DNA of 64,000 nucleotides from Selaginella moellendorffii (lineage: Eukaryota; Streptophyta; Lycopodiopsida; Selaginellales; Selaginellaceae), in contig NW_003314276.1 in assembly GCF_000143415.4 (NCBI RefSeq), positions 1,075,434 through 1,139,433 of the forward strand, given 5' to 3'. Position numbers and translations under genes: made by a program. The stretch's first letter is position 1. The number at the start of each line of letters is the position of its first letter. Shown here one piece after another: positions 1 through 11,060 of the stretch. The notes below the pieces were generated by a model. It searched no databases and was not told where the DNA came from. It worked only from the letters and a program-made list of their open reading frames with translations.

Positions 1-1
1 C

Positions 2-514
2 TTGCTGGGGTCCCCTATAAGCAGCAAGTGGGTTGGTGTCCATGGAGCAAGAGGTGCTGGAAAAATACTCCTGGCCAAACGAGTATGTGACAACGATCAA
101 GTCAAGGGGTGTTTCGATCCAGTTTTGTGGCTACATTCGGTCACTCGTTTCAGGTACATTCCTTATGCTTATAATGCAATATATTGAGTAGCGATGGTTG
201 TATCTCCTCAGGTGGAAGCAAAGCAACACGAACTTGCCAAAAGAATCCGACTAGAAGGAAATCAGATCAGCATTGAAACACTGAGGAGGGGGCTTGATGG
301 GAAGAGATGCTTGCTGGTGTTGGATGATGTCTGGAAATTCATCCATTTGGATTTCTTTGATGTGGTGCAAGAGAATGGAAGCAAGATCTTCATTACCACT
401 CGAAAACGTGATGTGCTTGACAGTAAAGGTGCAATCAAAACCGAAATGGCTCTTGGAAAAGGAGGAAAGCACTTACGGACATTGAGGATCACAATTATAT
501 GTCTCTACTGGTAG
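2..514 (+). pseudogene. NB-ARC (NBS-LRR resistance protein) fragment
   Basis: Translated pieces match the nucleotide-binding domain of plant intracellular immune receptors. The first piece (2-153) has a Walker A motif GARGAGK, but the next residue is Ile where Thr or Ser normally contacts the nucleotide phosphates. The second piece (212-450) has the kinase-2 motif LVLDDVW followed by the RNBS-B motif GSKIFITTRKRDVL. The two look separated by an intron, but the obvious donor (154) and acceptor (ends 211) join out of frame by one base. After RNBS-B the frame diverges from the family and stops at 514, with no GLPL, MHD or LRR parts downstream. The left part may lie outside the window. The odd Walker A residue, the splice-phase mismatch and the missing C-terminus argue for a relic. 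Family assignment is firm; inactivity is inferred. Confidence 0.75.
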
Positions 515-757
515 CTAAAAATGGGTGTTTTACATGTTGCTTCAAGTATGTGTCTTTTATATGACGCTAATAGCAACACATCCTGAGCATGGTGAAGTGC
601 TAGAAATTTAGATGCTAGATGGCGTTTTTTGAATTTTTTTCCTTATAAAACTCTTAGCCAATGTATTTGTCTTTTGGCTCAGATTTAAAGTTTTTTGAGA
701 ACTTTACCTTGCCAACCCAATTTCTAGTTCATATTATAAAAAGAAACACAATACAAG

Positions 758-1802
758 TTATGGTAATAAAAGTGAAGGTGTAAATTCTACGAAATTTGCT
801 AGATTGGAATTTTCCTGAAATGGGAAAGCAACTGCATCTGTAGTAGATAAATTCAAAATGGTTGTAGATAAAGACTTCTCCTCCACAAATAAAACAGCTC
901 CATTCAAACATATAGCATTGGATTCTTTACCAACACCTTTAGCCAGATTTTCACCTCCAACATCACCACCTGTATCTCCTTGCATATACCATAGCTGCAT
1001 GCTGTTTTTGAATTGAGTGCAGCACAACACACCTGTCCGACCATGGCAGGAAACAAATAAACCATGATTCCTGTGTAGCCGCTCATCCCATGGCCAAGTC
1101 TGCTTTAATTCAAACCTCAACCCTTCCAAATCCAAAGTGAACAGACCGACATACTCTGGATCATTCAAATTCTTGTAGTGACCACAAAGCAGATACAAAG
1201 TAGCGTTGCCCACCATTTCCCCCATATTCTCCAACTGACACCATCCCAATGGTGTGCTAGCAGCCCTCCAGCATCCCAGTCTCGAGTTGTATACATGAGC
1301 TGTTGTAAACATTGTGTAGACACTTCTCACCTTACCTCTGATCTCAACTTTTTTTTCTTCACAAGAACGACTTTTTACAAAGCAGACTGTGTATTCCTTG
1401 AAGTCTTGACTGATGCCCATGTAAGAGGATGAAATCAGCCCTTTAGCCCTGAGATCTGGCAACGCTCTAAAGCATCCAGTGACTGGATTGCCTACTATTC
1501 AAAAAGCAGAGCAATCCACCAGCACTTCCTATAAGAAACCCCCCCTGTGGGCACGCTTCCATCTCTATCCAGTTGAAGGCGTTGCTGTTGTTAAATGGGT
1601 TGCCCCTGAACATCCTTCCGCGCAACGTGCCTGCAAGAACATAAGGAACAGCTGCTGGAATGCTTGCCTGTGCGTGCCGCACGCCAAACCCTGGGGAGTC
1701 GATCAATTCCCGCCACCGTTTGCACACTGCTCTCATCCGCCAGACATCGCGCAGCGGCAGCTGCTGCAACACCTCCTCCTCAATCACTTGATTCATTTGC
1801 AA
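758..1802 (-). pseudogene. F-box protein gene with one frameshift
   Basis: The protein begins at 1802 with a short N-terminus and an F-box (IEEEVLQQLPLRDVWRMRAV, then CKRWRELIDSPGF), the Skp1-binding part of an SCF ubiquitin ligase. The region after it resembles plant F-box proteins with a repeat-like C-terminal half (GSAGGLLCFLN, then VGNPVTGCFRALPDL). The reading frame changes between LCFLN and VGNP at about 1493-1497: the upstream frame stops shortly after, while the other frame carries the rest to 758. Adding two bases or removing one would restore one ~345-residue protein. No intron consensus explains the shift. It may be a recent pseudogene or an assembly indel. The substrate-binding half lacks clear kelch or LRR motifs, so the target is unknown. 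Confidence 0.7.
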
Positions 1803-2997
1803 CCCCAGCGATCGTTCTACAAATTTCTAGAAATTTAATGTCTGACGTGGACTTTATGAGAAGTTTCGAGAAGCACATTTCGAGAAGTTCTTCTAGCTAT
1901 TTCCACTGGTTGAGAGTCTCCATGACAACGTCCCTTGATGTTCGGCAGTAGAGGCTAGCTGCTGTCGGGCTTCTCCAAGCGCACACCACCAAGCCTTGAG
2001 CCGGGCGAAACCATTGGTCTCAGAACTCAAGCGATCCAGGACAAGGAGGGCCACGATGATCTGGAATGCCAGCGTCACGAGAAGGCCAGGTGCAGCGATG
2101 ACGGAGAGCAAAGCCAAGTTGGGAAACTCAAACCAAGAAACACAAAATCAATAAGTGGAAGAAGGGAAGAAAAGAATTTGTATTGCTCGATCGAGCGATC
2201 TGAAGAGAGCTACGTTGACAATCTGGAGTTGGGGGATTATTTTTTGGAGTGTGTTGGAGGGAGGTTGTTCCTGGATTCGAAAGTCCGGCTCTACACGTTT
2301 CAAACCTCGCACTGCCACTCCGATTGAGCATCTGGAGTCAGAGACGTGGAACCGTGCAGAGTCCATAGTATTTTGGAGGCAAAGACCGGGAGGAGAAGGC
2401 AAAAGAATCACATCGTGTGATGCTTGAGTCAGCTGGAGAGGGCAGTGGAGGAATGCAAGGAGCAGAGCAGGGAGCTTGAGTTGACGAAAGCAACCTATAA
2501 TCGCACAAATTATTGATCTTTTCAAGGTACGCAACCTTTTCTAGTGGTGGAAGTTGTCTTTGTTTTGGCAAGAACTTATGTCCCGTTTGCTAAGAAAGGA
2601 AAATTAAAGAATGGAAAGAGCCACCAAAGACATTAAGTACTTGTAAGAACTCTTCTTGCTGGTTTTGGAGATGTTCTACTAGTGAGTAGGAATATTCTCT
2701 GGATGCTCCGGTCCTTTCTTTAAGGCATCTTGATAAGCTTGAAACCTTGCCATCCCACTCTTGAAGCCGTAAGCGTATTCTGGAGAAGTTTCGCTCGTCT
2801 TTGGAGCATACTCCTTTCTAGAATGAACAGGTGGCATGACGAAAAATGTGTCGACCATTTACAACACTGAATTTAGAGAAAACATAAACTTAAAACAGAA
2901 TGGAAGAAAAGAAAGTTGCACTCACCCCAAGTGTCAAACCACAGACCATCTTTGTCGCCAGGTAACAGCTTTAAACAGGTGGTGTGCGGTGGCTACG
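1803..2997. other. No convincing gene; short coiled-coil fragment
   Basis: I see no gene I can support in this 1.2 kb. At 2424-2516 on the plus strand a 30-codon stretch reads as an amphipathic helix (SQLERAVEECKEQSRELELT) and ends in a stop, which looks like the tail of a coiled-coil protein. A 90-codon plus ORF (2155-2427) and a minus ORF (1893-2117) starting with a hydrophobic segment show no recognisable family. These could be decayed exons. Confidence 0.3.
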
Positions 2998-3406
2998 TCA
3001 GCAGCTCCAGGTATAGATGTTGTGATGTGAAAAGGGGTGGACACAACACTCATGAGCTCGTTCCACTCTTTTTACTCGAGGAACTGGGAAACCATCCCAA
3101 CAGCATAGGCGAGATCTGGCCGTGTTCCCAACATCAGATACACTAAGCTCCCAACAGCTTGATGATATGGCACCGTGGCCATGTACTCTCTGTGACAAGG
3201 GCCATGTCACGGCTGAGTCTGTGATTTACCTCAAGAGGTGTGGCCACGGGAGAGCAGTCCAGCGTTCCAAGATCTCCCTTGCATAGTGAGCTTGTGTCAA
3301 GCTCAAGGTGCATGCTCCTCGATTGCAAATAATTTTGATGCCGAGGAAATGGCTGATAAGGATGAACAGGGTCTCGTTCATCACAAGAGGCTACAAAGGA
3401 AAACAC
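2998..3406 (-). pseudogene. Copia pol fragment (end of RT region)
   Basis: Two minus-strand frames together give the end of a Copia reverse transcriptase domain: LDCSPVATPLEVNHRLS in one frame (about 3195-3300) and AVGSLVYLMLGTRPDLAYAV in the other (about 3080-3170), with a frame change between them. The signature is the segment that links RT to RNase H in Ty1/Copia elements. It stops abruptly at 3075 with no RNase H part. It is a different copy from the larger minus-strand Copia just to the right, which carries its own version of the same segment (about 3975-4060). Confidence 0.75.
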
Positions 3407-3457
3407 ACCCCCTTCTCTGGTATCCCCTAACTGCCCGCGCCTCTAGAGAGCTCTGGA

Positions 3458-3480
3458 GAATATGCTATATCAGCATATTC
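3458..3480. repeat. Inverted repeat at the end of the minus-strand Copia
   Basis: Nine-base arms (gaatatgct and agcatattc) separated by five bases. Each arm contains an 8-mer fitting GNATATNC. The site lies just beyond the RNase H end of the Copia element, where its 3' long terminal repeat would be expected, so it may be part of LTR promoter sequence. I could not define LTR borders here. Confidence 0.5.
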
Positions 3481-3539
3481 GTATCACTCCCACTCGAGCA
3501 CTAAGGTGCTCGCTCAAGGAGCTCTCTCACCCCAAGTGC

Positions 3540-6490
3540 TTATACGTGTCGCTGGAACAAAGCTGGAGGTAACGCCTTGGTAAAAATATCTGCAACCTGC
3601 TCTGTTGTTCCACAATGGATGAGCTCCAAAACACGCTGGTTCACTTGATCTCGAATATAATGGAACTGCACCTGGATATGTTTGGTACGCCCATGGTACC
3701 TGGGATTCTTGGTGAGTGCGATAGCAGCTAAGGAATGTTGCTGGCTACGACAGCTTTTGGACGGCATCGGCTATTCTCAGCTAGCGCCAACAGTTATCTT
3801 TTGCGATAACCACATACTCTGCTTCGGTCGACGATAACGCTATAATTGACTGCCGCTTACTGCACCATGTGAGAGCGCCGCTGCCGAGACTAAAAATATA
3901 ACCTGAGGCGACTTTGGAGTACGTCAGTCGAAAGATACGTTTGACTGCTAACCAATGAGGAAATCCTGGAGTCTCGAGAAACTGGGACACTGCTCCCACT
4001 GAAAAAGCCAAATCTGGCCATGTACAGACCATTAGGTAGACTAAGCTGCTAACCATTCTCGCATTCCTCGACTGTTTGTGGGACTTGATCTTTGCTGAGA
4101 TGGAGGCCGGCTTCCATAGGAGTTGACGCTTCATTCAGCTCAGCAAGATGAAACCTCTCCAAAATATCGTCAACATACTTCTGCTGAGATAATTGTATGA
4201 TGCCAGCCTGCCTGTCGCGTATAATCTCGATCCCCAAACAATATTTCACTGGTCCAAGATCCACCATCTTAAATCGTGCCTGCAGCTCACGCTTGAGCTG
4301 CTGCAAAGCTATGCGAGATGTACCGACTGACTTGCGAAGATAAACGTTAGAATCTGCTGAAATACTCACAAAACCGATGGAGAGTAGATAGCTGTTCATC
4401 TTCGCATACCACTGCGCTTTAATCCATATAAACCTTGGCCTTTGATGACGTATCCTTCTGGCTGAGGACGTAAACCTCCTCGTCAAGATCGCCATAGAGA
4501 AACGCTGTGGTGATGTCGAGCTGCTCCACTTCTAAATTCTGCTGGGCTGCAAGATTGAGTAACAAGCGGATAGAGGCCATTTTCACGACTTGTAGTCCAC
4601 GCCCTCAACCTGTGAGTATCCCTTTGCTACAGGTCTTGCCTTGTACTTGAGAAGTTTCTTATCAGCTCCAGTCTTGATTCGAAAAAGCCACATAGTCTTG
4701 ATTGGTTTCCTTCCAGGAGGTAGATCGACCAGGTCCCATGTCTCATTCTCCATGAGAGACGAATACTCAGAATTTGCTGCTGCTTGCCACTGCTCACGCT
4801 CAGGACTGGAGAGTGCCTCATGCGAATTCTTGGGAACCAAGATATCTCAGCCTTGACAAAATAGGAAAACTGGAGAAGGTAATTCCAGAAACGCCTGTTG
4901 CACTTCTGGAGAGTAGAACGTGTTGGAACCACTTAGAGCTGTCTGGGCACGCTCCCTAGCTTGAGCTTGCTGCCGAGAAGCTCGGCGGGCAGCCTGAAAG
5001 TCAAGCCGTTCTTGAAATTCTGTGAGTGTGCGGATCCGAGTAGATCGTCTAAGCACTGGCTGTGGTGAAGGCTGAGTACTCCCACTTAAGCCGATCTCTC
5101 CGCCGACTGGAGGCGACGTCCCGTTGTGTCGCTCCCACCCGTGCCAAAAATACCGCCTGCTGGTGGGTTGAGAGAATTTACCGGAGTGCTCCCACTCGCT
5201 TCAGCATCACCTACCGCTGCGTCTATAGAGGCGAGCTGAATGGATCCTGCTGCTGGAGCTGCACTTGCGCTAGGGTCTGCTTCCTCGTCACTGTCAAGAA
5301 CCATAAACCGTTGACGGTTGACTGGAGGATCAAGAGCCAGGACAAACTGAAGAGCTTGTAGGCCTTCATATGATCACTGTAGCCGACTAGCCTTCACGCT
5401 ACAATCTTCAAGCTTGGTGCGATGCTTCCTTGGCATAAATGCATATGCTATGCATCCAAAAATTCGAAGATGACTGAGATCCGGTTTTCTGCCATACCAA
5501 CGCTCAAATGGTGTTCTTTTGGTGTGAAGCCGTTGCTGTTGCAGCTTATCTGCGAAACCGTCAGATCACATCAGCAGTGAGCGACGGGACTTGGGCAAAC
5601 CAGCACCTCGTAATAAGGAGCGAGGTGCTTCCTGGAGCGTTCGGTTGGCTCGCTCAGCTGTGCCATTTTGTTGCTGTGTATCTGGAACTGAATACTGCCT
5701 CTCAATCCCAGCTTCGTCACAATATTTGATAAAATCTTTGGAGACGTATTCTCCACCACCATCACTTCGAAATTTCCTGAGTTTCTTGCCAGTCTGCAAC
5801 TCTGCTCGAGTTCTAAAAAGCTCAGATTTGCGAGCTAGAAACTTCACTGCGATCATCCTGGAATAATCGTCTACAAAGGTCACAAAATAGATCTTCTTCT
5901 CTCGAGAAAGTACTGGCATCGTACACACGTCAGAGTGGACTAGCTCTAAAATCTCGGTAGCTCTTGTAGCAGCACCAGCCTTGAAAGGAAATCTGTGCTG
6001 CTTCGCGAGAATGCACGGCTCACAAAACGTCAGCTTCTGAGAAGTGATGTGAAGACCGTCAACCATGCCTGAACTCGCGAGTTGTTAAATATCTTGGCAT
6101 CGCCGGCTTGGTCACACGAATTACCAAACCGCATGCTGAGGACCTGCAAAAAGAAGCTGCTCGCTAGGCTTGACTGGATACTCCACCTCTGCATTCAGCC
6201 GGTTAAGGCCAGCGTAACGCCTCCCACTGGCTATAACTGACTCGCCTCACATTATAGCGCACTGTGTCTTGGAAAAGAGAAGTTCGCAATCACGATCTGT
6301 GATTTTTCCAATGGAGAAAAGTGTCTTCTTGACACCAGGAACGTAGTAGACTGCTACAACCTATCCTGTGGCAAGTCGAACCTTGATCATGCCCACTCCA
6401 CACACACTGTGTGAGTAGTCATCGCCGAGGTAAATTCGCTTCCCATCTGGAACGTCTTCTAAATGCGAGAAAAGGCTTGTGGGAGTGACA
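3540..6490 (-). mobile_element. Ty1/Copia retrotransposon, degenerate
   Basis: Reading leftwards, pol domains appear in Copia order. Protease region: about 6300-6485, with the DVYYVPG-like motif present as VYYVPGVKKTLFSIGKI and an in-frame stop. Integrase: 5566-6066, with the DDE core residues visible in HSDV, RSDGGGEY and GTAERANR. RT start: 4583-4840. RT middle: 4049-4495, where the YVDD catalytic segment is missing. RT end and RNase H: 3781-4134 (SSTEAEY) and 3540-3767 (ADIFTKAL). Integrase before RT is diagnostic of Copia over Gypsy. Multiple stops and frame changes separate the blocks, so it is not autonomous. Its 5' end (gag) is absent: homology runs to about 6490, where the plus-strand Copia starts, so the second element probably inserted into or recombined with it. 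Confidence 0.9.
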
Positions 6491-6595
6491 AGACCACGTC
6501 AGCACACAGCCACGTGAGCGATCCAGACGCCGCCACGGATCGTCACGATAAACCCATACATTTAACCATGTATCAACCGTCATAATAACAACACA
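6486..6595 (+). repeat. 5' terminal repeat of plus-strand Copia
   Basis: Begins TGACAAGAC and ends AACAACACA, so it has the TG...CA ends of an LTR. Ninety-six bases (6500-6595) are identical to 10276-10371; the first 14 bases match the other copy with indels. The sequence after it (gccacttacattgg) does not resemble the initiator-Met tRNA primer site usual in plant Copia elements. Confidence 0.7.
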
Positions 6596-6622
6596 GCCAC
6601 TTACATTGGAAAGTTTAAAGCG

Positions 6623-7516
6623 ATGATCACCGAGCTGAAGGAGGCGGAAGCGGCAATCACCATTGATCAAGCTAAGGCATTCCTTCTGAGCTCTGTCTCC
6701 CCTGATCTCCAACCTTTCGCATCGATGCTCTCGGCTGTGCCTGGAAAGGACTTGGACTCGCTCTACTCGGACCTGATCGAGGAAGAACGCAAGCAGAACG
6801 AGGGGAGACAAAAGGCGCCCTCTCAGGCTGCTCGGGTGGAGCAGGCCTTGATCATGGGAAAGCAATCGGGTGGGAAGAAACGAGATGGCCCTGTTCGAGG
6901 CCCTTCTCCCAGCCCTGGATTTGCAACCAATAAAAAACGCAAGGGCACATGTAACTACTGCGGCAAAGCTGGCCACGTGGAGCGTGAATGCCGGATCAAG
7001 AAAGCCGCAGAGAAAGCTCGCGCTGAAAGAAGCTCTTCTTCACGCCAACCTGACACGATGTTGATGATGACGCTCGCTGCATCTTCATCCACTGTGTCCG
7101 AAGCCGAAGTGCTCTGGATGGATTCTGGAGCCTCGATGCACCTCACACCATTGAAGAGAGCTTTTCACAAGTACAGGCCACTGGAGCAGGAGAAGCAAGT
7201 CTTTGTAGGAGACAAATGCCCCTTAACAGTGGAAGGACAAGGAACGGTCATCATAAAGTTGGAGAGTGGAGCTGAGAAGCTCATGAACCATGTCTACTAC
7301 GTACCAGAAGCAGGACAGACAGTGTTCTCAGTTGGTGTAGCAGCAGATCAAGGCTTCTCAACACTCTTCAACGCAGACGGATGCACCATCTTTGACGAGA
7401 CTGGCCATCCAGTAGCTTTTGGTAGACGAGCTGAGACTCTTTACAAGCTCAATGCTCAGTTGATCCTCTCAACTCACGAGCAGGGGCATTTGCTTGTAAT
7501 TCACCTCAACTCCTAG
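6623..7516 (+). pseudogene. Copia gag (partial) and protease
   Basis: A 297-codon frame. The N-terminal 70 residues match the C-terminal half of a plant Copia gag (UBN2-like; ITIDQAKAFLLSSVSPDLQP). A CCHC zinc knuckle follows (CNYCGKAGHVERECRIKK, C-X2-C-X4-H-X4-C). The aspartic protease has its active site as WMDSGASMHLT, then VYYVPEAGQTVFSVG. The capsid N-terminal half is missing, because only 27 bases separate the terminal repeat from this ATG. The frame stops at 7516, before the integrase zinc-binding region, whereas an intact element has one long polyprotein. Confidence 0.8.
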
Positions 7517-7741
7517 GCTGCCAACTCTCTCCAGCTCTGGCACGTTCGGCTAGGGCATGTTAATTCTTACGACATCTAACTACTTGTTAACCACAAACTT
7601 GCTGATGATTTTACCCTCATCAGTGCCGGCCAACTGGGAGTATGTGAGACGTGCCAACTGGGTAAGCAGCCACGGCTACCCTTTCCTCGCAGAAGTCCAA
7701 AAGATGGCACCTCAGGATTTCTTCAGCTAGTACACACGGAT

Positions 7742-8475
7742 GTGTGCCATGTGCCAGCAGCAACTCTCAGTCACAAGCGGTACTTCGTTTCGTTCATTGA
7801 CGACTACTCACGCTATGCGGTGGCTGTTCTCATGGCACACAAGGGAGAGGTCTACCATCACTTCCAGGTCTATAAAAGCTGGGCAGAAAATGCCATTGGC
7901 TGTACCATCCAGACACTACGTTCAGATGGCGGCGGTGAGTATATGAGCAATGAGTTTCTGGCATTTCTTGCTCAGGCTGGCCAAGGTGTTTTGGGGAGAG
8001 GCACTCAACACAGCAGTGTACCTCCGGAACCGGCTGCCAACGCGTTCCACAGGACAGGTGCCGTTTCAAGTATGGACTGGGAAGCGCGCGCCCCAAATTA
8101 GGGCACTTGAGGGTGTTTGGTTGCATAGCCTACGCCCACATCCCCGATGTTCAGCGGCGGAAGCTGGATCCCAAGAGCGAGAAATGCATCTTCATGGGCT
8201 ATCACACCCAGGTAAAAGCCTATCGACTCTTTAACTGCCAGCGCAGGAAACTGGTGGTGAGCCGAGATGTGGTGTTTGATGAAGCTCATCTTTATCGAGA
8301 TACCCTGAGACTCCCTCCTGTTTCTCCACAATCTCTGGTGGATCTTTCTGAGATTTTGGACGACGTTCCACATCTCCACCCAGCGCCAGACAATCCAGCC
8401 GCTGCAGAGCCAGGAGGAGTTGCTGAAGGAGCGCCCGAAGGAGGAGCTGATCACGGTACTTCTCACCTCCTCTGA
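7742..8475 (+). pseudogene. Copia integrase, internally deleted
   Basis: Frames at 7742-8101 and 8107-8475 give the integrase core: FIDDYSRYAVAVLMAHKGEV and LRSDGGGEYMSNEFLAF carry two catalytic Asp residues. Directly after FLAQAG the sequence jumps into the segment that normally lies ~50 residues further on (in another frame FWGEALNTAVYLRNRLPT), so the stretch containing the catalytic Glu is deleted. The C-terminal part (RVFGCIAYAHIPD, FMGYHTQVKAYRLF) follows with one stop in between. This integrase cannot be active as written. Confidence 0.8.
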
Positions 8476-8514
8476 CGACTCCACAGGCATGAACAGCCAG
8501 ATCTTTCCACGCTT

Positions 8515-10327
8515 GTGGCTGACCTGTTCGTTGGCGACGAGTTATATCAAGATGCCACCACTCCTCCCAGCATTCCCAAGCTACCACCTCCTCCAGCCGG
8601 CACAGCAGTGGTGCCACGCTCGGGTCGTGTCGTGAAACCATCTCTTAAAGCCAAGGAGGCGATGCCTATAGGAAAGCGTGCCTACTTCTGGGCTCTGTCG
8701 GCTCCACCTGCCTCTCTCAGTCCCCAAGCGGCTCTACATGGACCAGAAGCTGAACACTGGCAGGCAGCTATGCAGGAGGAGTATGATTCTCTCCAGAAAA
8801 ACAACACTTGGTCGCTGGTTGAACTTCCAGCTCGCAGAAAGCTCGTCTCATCCAAGTGGTTGTTTAAGAAAAAGTACAACGCTGATGGAAGCATTGAGCG
8901 CTACAAGGCGAGATTTGTGGCACGCGGATTTTCTCAAGTTCATGGGCTGGACTACTCGGAGACTTACAGCCCGGTGGTGAAACTCACAACCATTCGTATG
9001 CTACTAATCTTAGCTGCAGAATTGGATCTCGAGCTCCATCAACTTGACGTTTGTACTGCGTTCCTTAACGGCGACATCGATGAAGAGGTGTATGTGGCTC
9101 AGCCTCCTGGTTTTATCCAGCCTGGAGAAGAACACCTCGTTTGCAAGCTTAACAAAGCTCTCTACGGACTCAAGCAGTCGCCACGCCAATGGTACACGAA
9201 AATAGATTCTTTTCTAATTTCCCTTGGTTTCGTGCGCGGTGCTGCTGATTGTAACCTCTACATATATTTTGACGCTGAGGGCTATTTGTTCCTTGCGCTA
9301 TATGTGGACGATGCTATTCTCGTGGCAAATCAGCTACGTTTGATCCACAAATTTAAAACGTACCTTGGCCATGAAAGACCTCGGTGAGTTGCATTTCTGC
9401 CTTGGTATCCAGGTGACGCGCAACAGGGAACGAGGCACTCTGGAGCTAAGCCAGGCAAAATATGTTTCCGACGTGCTCCAGAGGTATGGCCTTGCTCATG
9501 TTAATCCGGTTGCTACTCCCACGAAATTATCTGCTGAGAGTGGAGAGTACCTTGATCAATCTCCCGAGGAGGAGACAGCATCTAGAGCAGTCTATCGCTC
9601 TATGGTCGGCAGCCTGATCTACCTGGTAATCTCCACTCGGCCTGACCTTGCGTATGCTGTGGGAACAGTGGCGAAGTACCTGGACCGTCCCTCCACAGCA
9701 CACTGGCAGGCTTTGAAACGTATTATGAGGTACGTGGCAGGGACTAACCAGCTAACTTTAAAGTACTCCAGAGGCGAGAGCGGCAACAAGCTGGCTGGTT
9801 ACTCTGATGCTGATTGGGCCGGGGATCCAGACAACAGGAAGTCAACCACAGGCTACGTTTTCCTGCTAAATGGAAATGTCGCAAGCTGGTGCAGCAAACG
9901 ACAGGCTATTACAGCGATGTCGAGTACCGAGGCTGAGTACATAGCTGCAGCAGCTGCAACCAAGGAAGCAGCGTGGCTGAAGGGACTTCTACAGGATCTA
10001 CAAATCAACACGGGCGTGGTCAAGCTATTGTGTGACAACCAGTCTGCAATAGCTTTGACCAAGAACTCCAGGTTCCACTCTCGTACTAAACACATTGAGC
10101 TGCGCTTCCATTTTATACGAGAGCAGATCCAGAGAGGAATGATCGAGCTGGAGTTCTGCCCGACAAACTCCATGCTAGCGGACGTGCTGACAAAACCACT
10201 TCCTCGTGTTAAACATGAAGTCTTCACGAAGGCTCTTGGGCTGACTTTAGACGTTGGCCTTGAGGGTGAACAAGACAGCACACAGCCACGTGAGCGATCC
10301 AGACGCCGCCACGGATCGTCACGATAA
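8515..10327 (+). pseudogene. Copia reverse transcriptase-RNase H with one frameshift
   Basis: The first frame (8515-9387) covers the RT fingers and palm: ALHGPEAEHWQAAMQEEYDS, ARFVARGFSQVHGLDYSETY, LDVCTAFLNGDIDEEVYV and the catalytic YVDDAILVAN. The second frame (9365-10327) continues with MKDLGELHFCLGIQVTR, then RNase H (YSDADWAGD, MSSTEAEYIA, DNQSAIALTKN) and the terminal ADVLTKPLP. A single extra base near 9364 (cttggccatg, with one t too many) separates them. All catalytic motifs on both sides are preserved, so the frameshift is probably recent. The RNase H frame runs into the 3' terminal repeat. Confidence 0.85.
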
Positions 10328-10371
10328 ACCCATACATTTAACCATGTATCAACCGTCATAATAACAACACA
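10267..10371 (+). repeat. 3' terminal repeat of plus-strand Copia
   Basis: Begins TGAACAAGAC and ends AACAACACA. From 10276 it is identical over 96 bases to the 5' copy, and it lacks a five-base block (cacgt) present near the start of that copy. High identity between the repeats argues for a fairly young insertion despite the broken coding region. Confidence 0.7.
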
Positions 10372-10387
10372 ACACCGTTTCATAATA

Positions 10388-11060
10388 CCACACAAGTAGA
10401 TCAGATACAAAGGGACAAGAAAGAGTCTGCCAGCCAAAGCGAGATTCAGAATGGCTCCTCCAGGACTGTCTTGGGACCTCATAGCTTGGATCTGTTCAAA
10501 TGATCATCCAGATATGTTTTAAGGGTATCAGTGGAAATCTCTTCCAGAATCAAGAGTTACTGCTTGGCTTGTGACGTTTCCTTGTGCTCCTTGAACGCCT
10601 TTGCGACTTGCTCTACAGGAGGAAATTATTTAGCAAACCGGGAAAAGGAATGCTGAAATTTCTCTCTCACCTCTGGATCGCAGACATCAACACTCAACGA
10701 AGATGGCAAAGGGAGGATTACGATTCGTCAGTTAATGGTGCTCCTCTTTTACCAAGCTCAGTGTTCACAGCCCATTCTCACATGGCAATTCCACAATCGT
10801 GATGGTTCCACTGCGCATCGCAAGTGCCAGCACCCTCCCTGGAAAAGACAATTCGTTCGAGTGAAAGTGAGCCAATGATGAGAACTTATTCTCTCGGCTT
10901 TTTTTCTCTTTGCTGTGTGTGCCAAAAGAGGAGACATACCAATGCCAGTGATGAGGACGCAAGAGCCACCTCCAACCTTCATCTGCTCGTTCAAGAACGC
11001 ATTATAGACGTTTTCAAAAGAAAGGTATAAGCTACCTGGGTTTGAGGATTTCAATTTTTG
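10388..11060 (-). pseudogene. SDR (15-PGDH-like) pseudogene, copy 1
   Basis: Remnant of an NAD(P)-dependent short-chain dehydrogenase. Exon 1 starts MKVGGGSCVLITG but has lost four codons of the cofactor loop, so TGAGSGIG is reduced to TGIG. Exon 2 carries the nonsense change CGA to TGA after ENGL (near 10770). Exon 4 (MRSQDSPGGAILNLALAGRL, then FLVPLYLIYL) is readable but the catalytic YSASK region has decayed. The 3' part is missing: homology to the other copies stops at 10388, close to the exon 4 splice donor and 16 bp from the Copia end. It is nearly identical to 22,655-23,300. Confidence 0.8.

Larger units (their letters stand above)
6486..10371 (+). mobile_element. Ty1/Copia retrotransposon with very short terminal repeats
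   Basis: The element is bounded by two ~105-110 bp direct repeats (6486-6595 and 10267-10371) and carries gag-protease, integrase, RT and RNase H in that order on the plus strand. It is defective: gag starts part-way into the capsid region, there is an in-frame stop near 7577, the integrase lacks the part holding its third catalytic residue, and RT has a one-base insertion near 9364. I see no target-site duplication: the five bases before 6486 (gggag) are not repeated after 10371. The left flank is the minus-strand Copia, the right flank is an SDR pseudogene cut off at an exon end. Absence of a target duplication suggests recombination or deletion after insertion. Confidence 0.85.
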
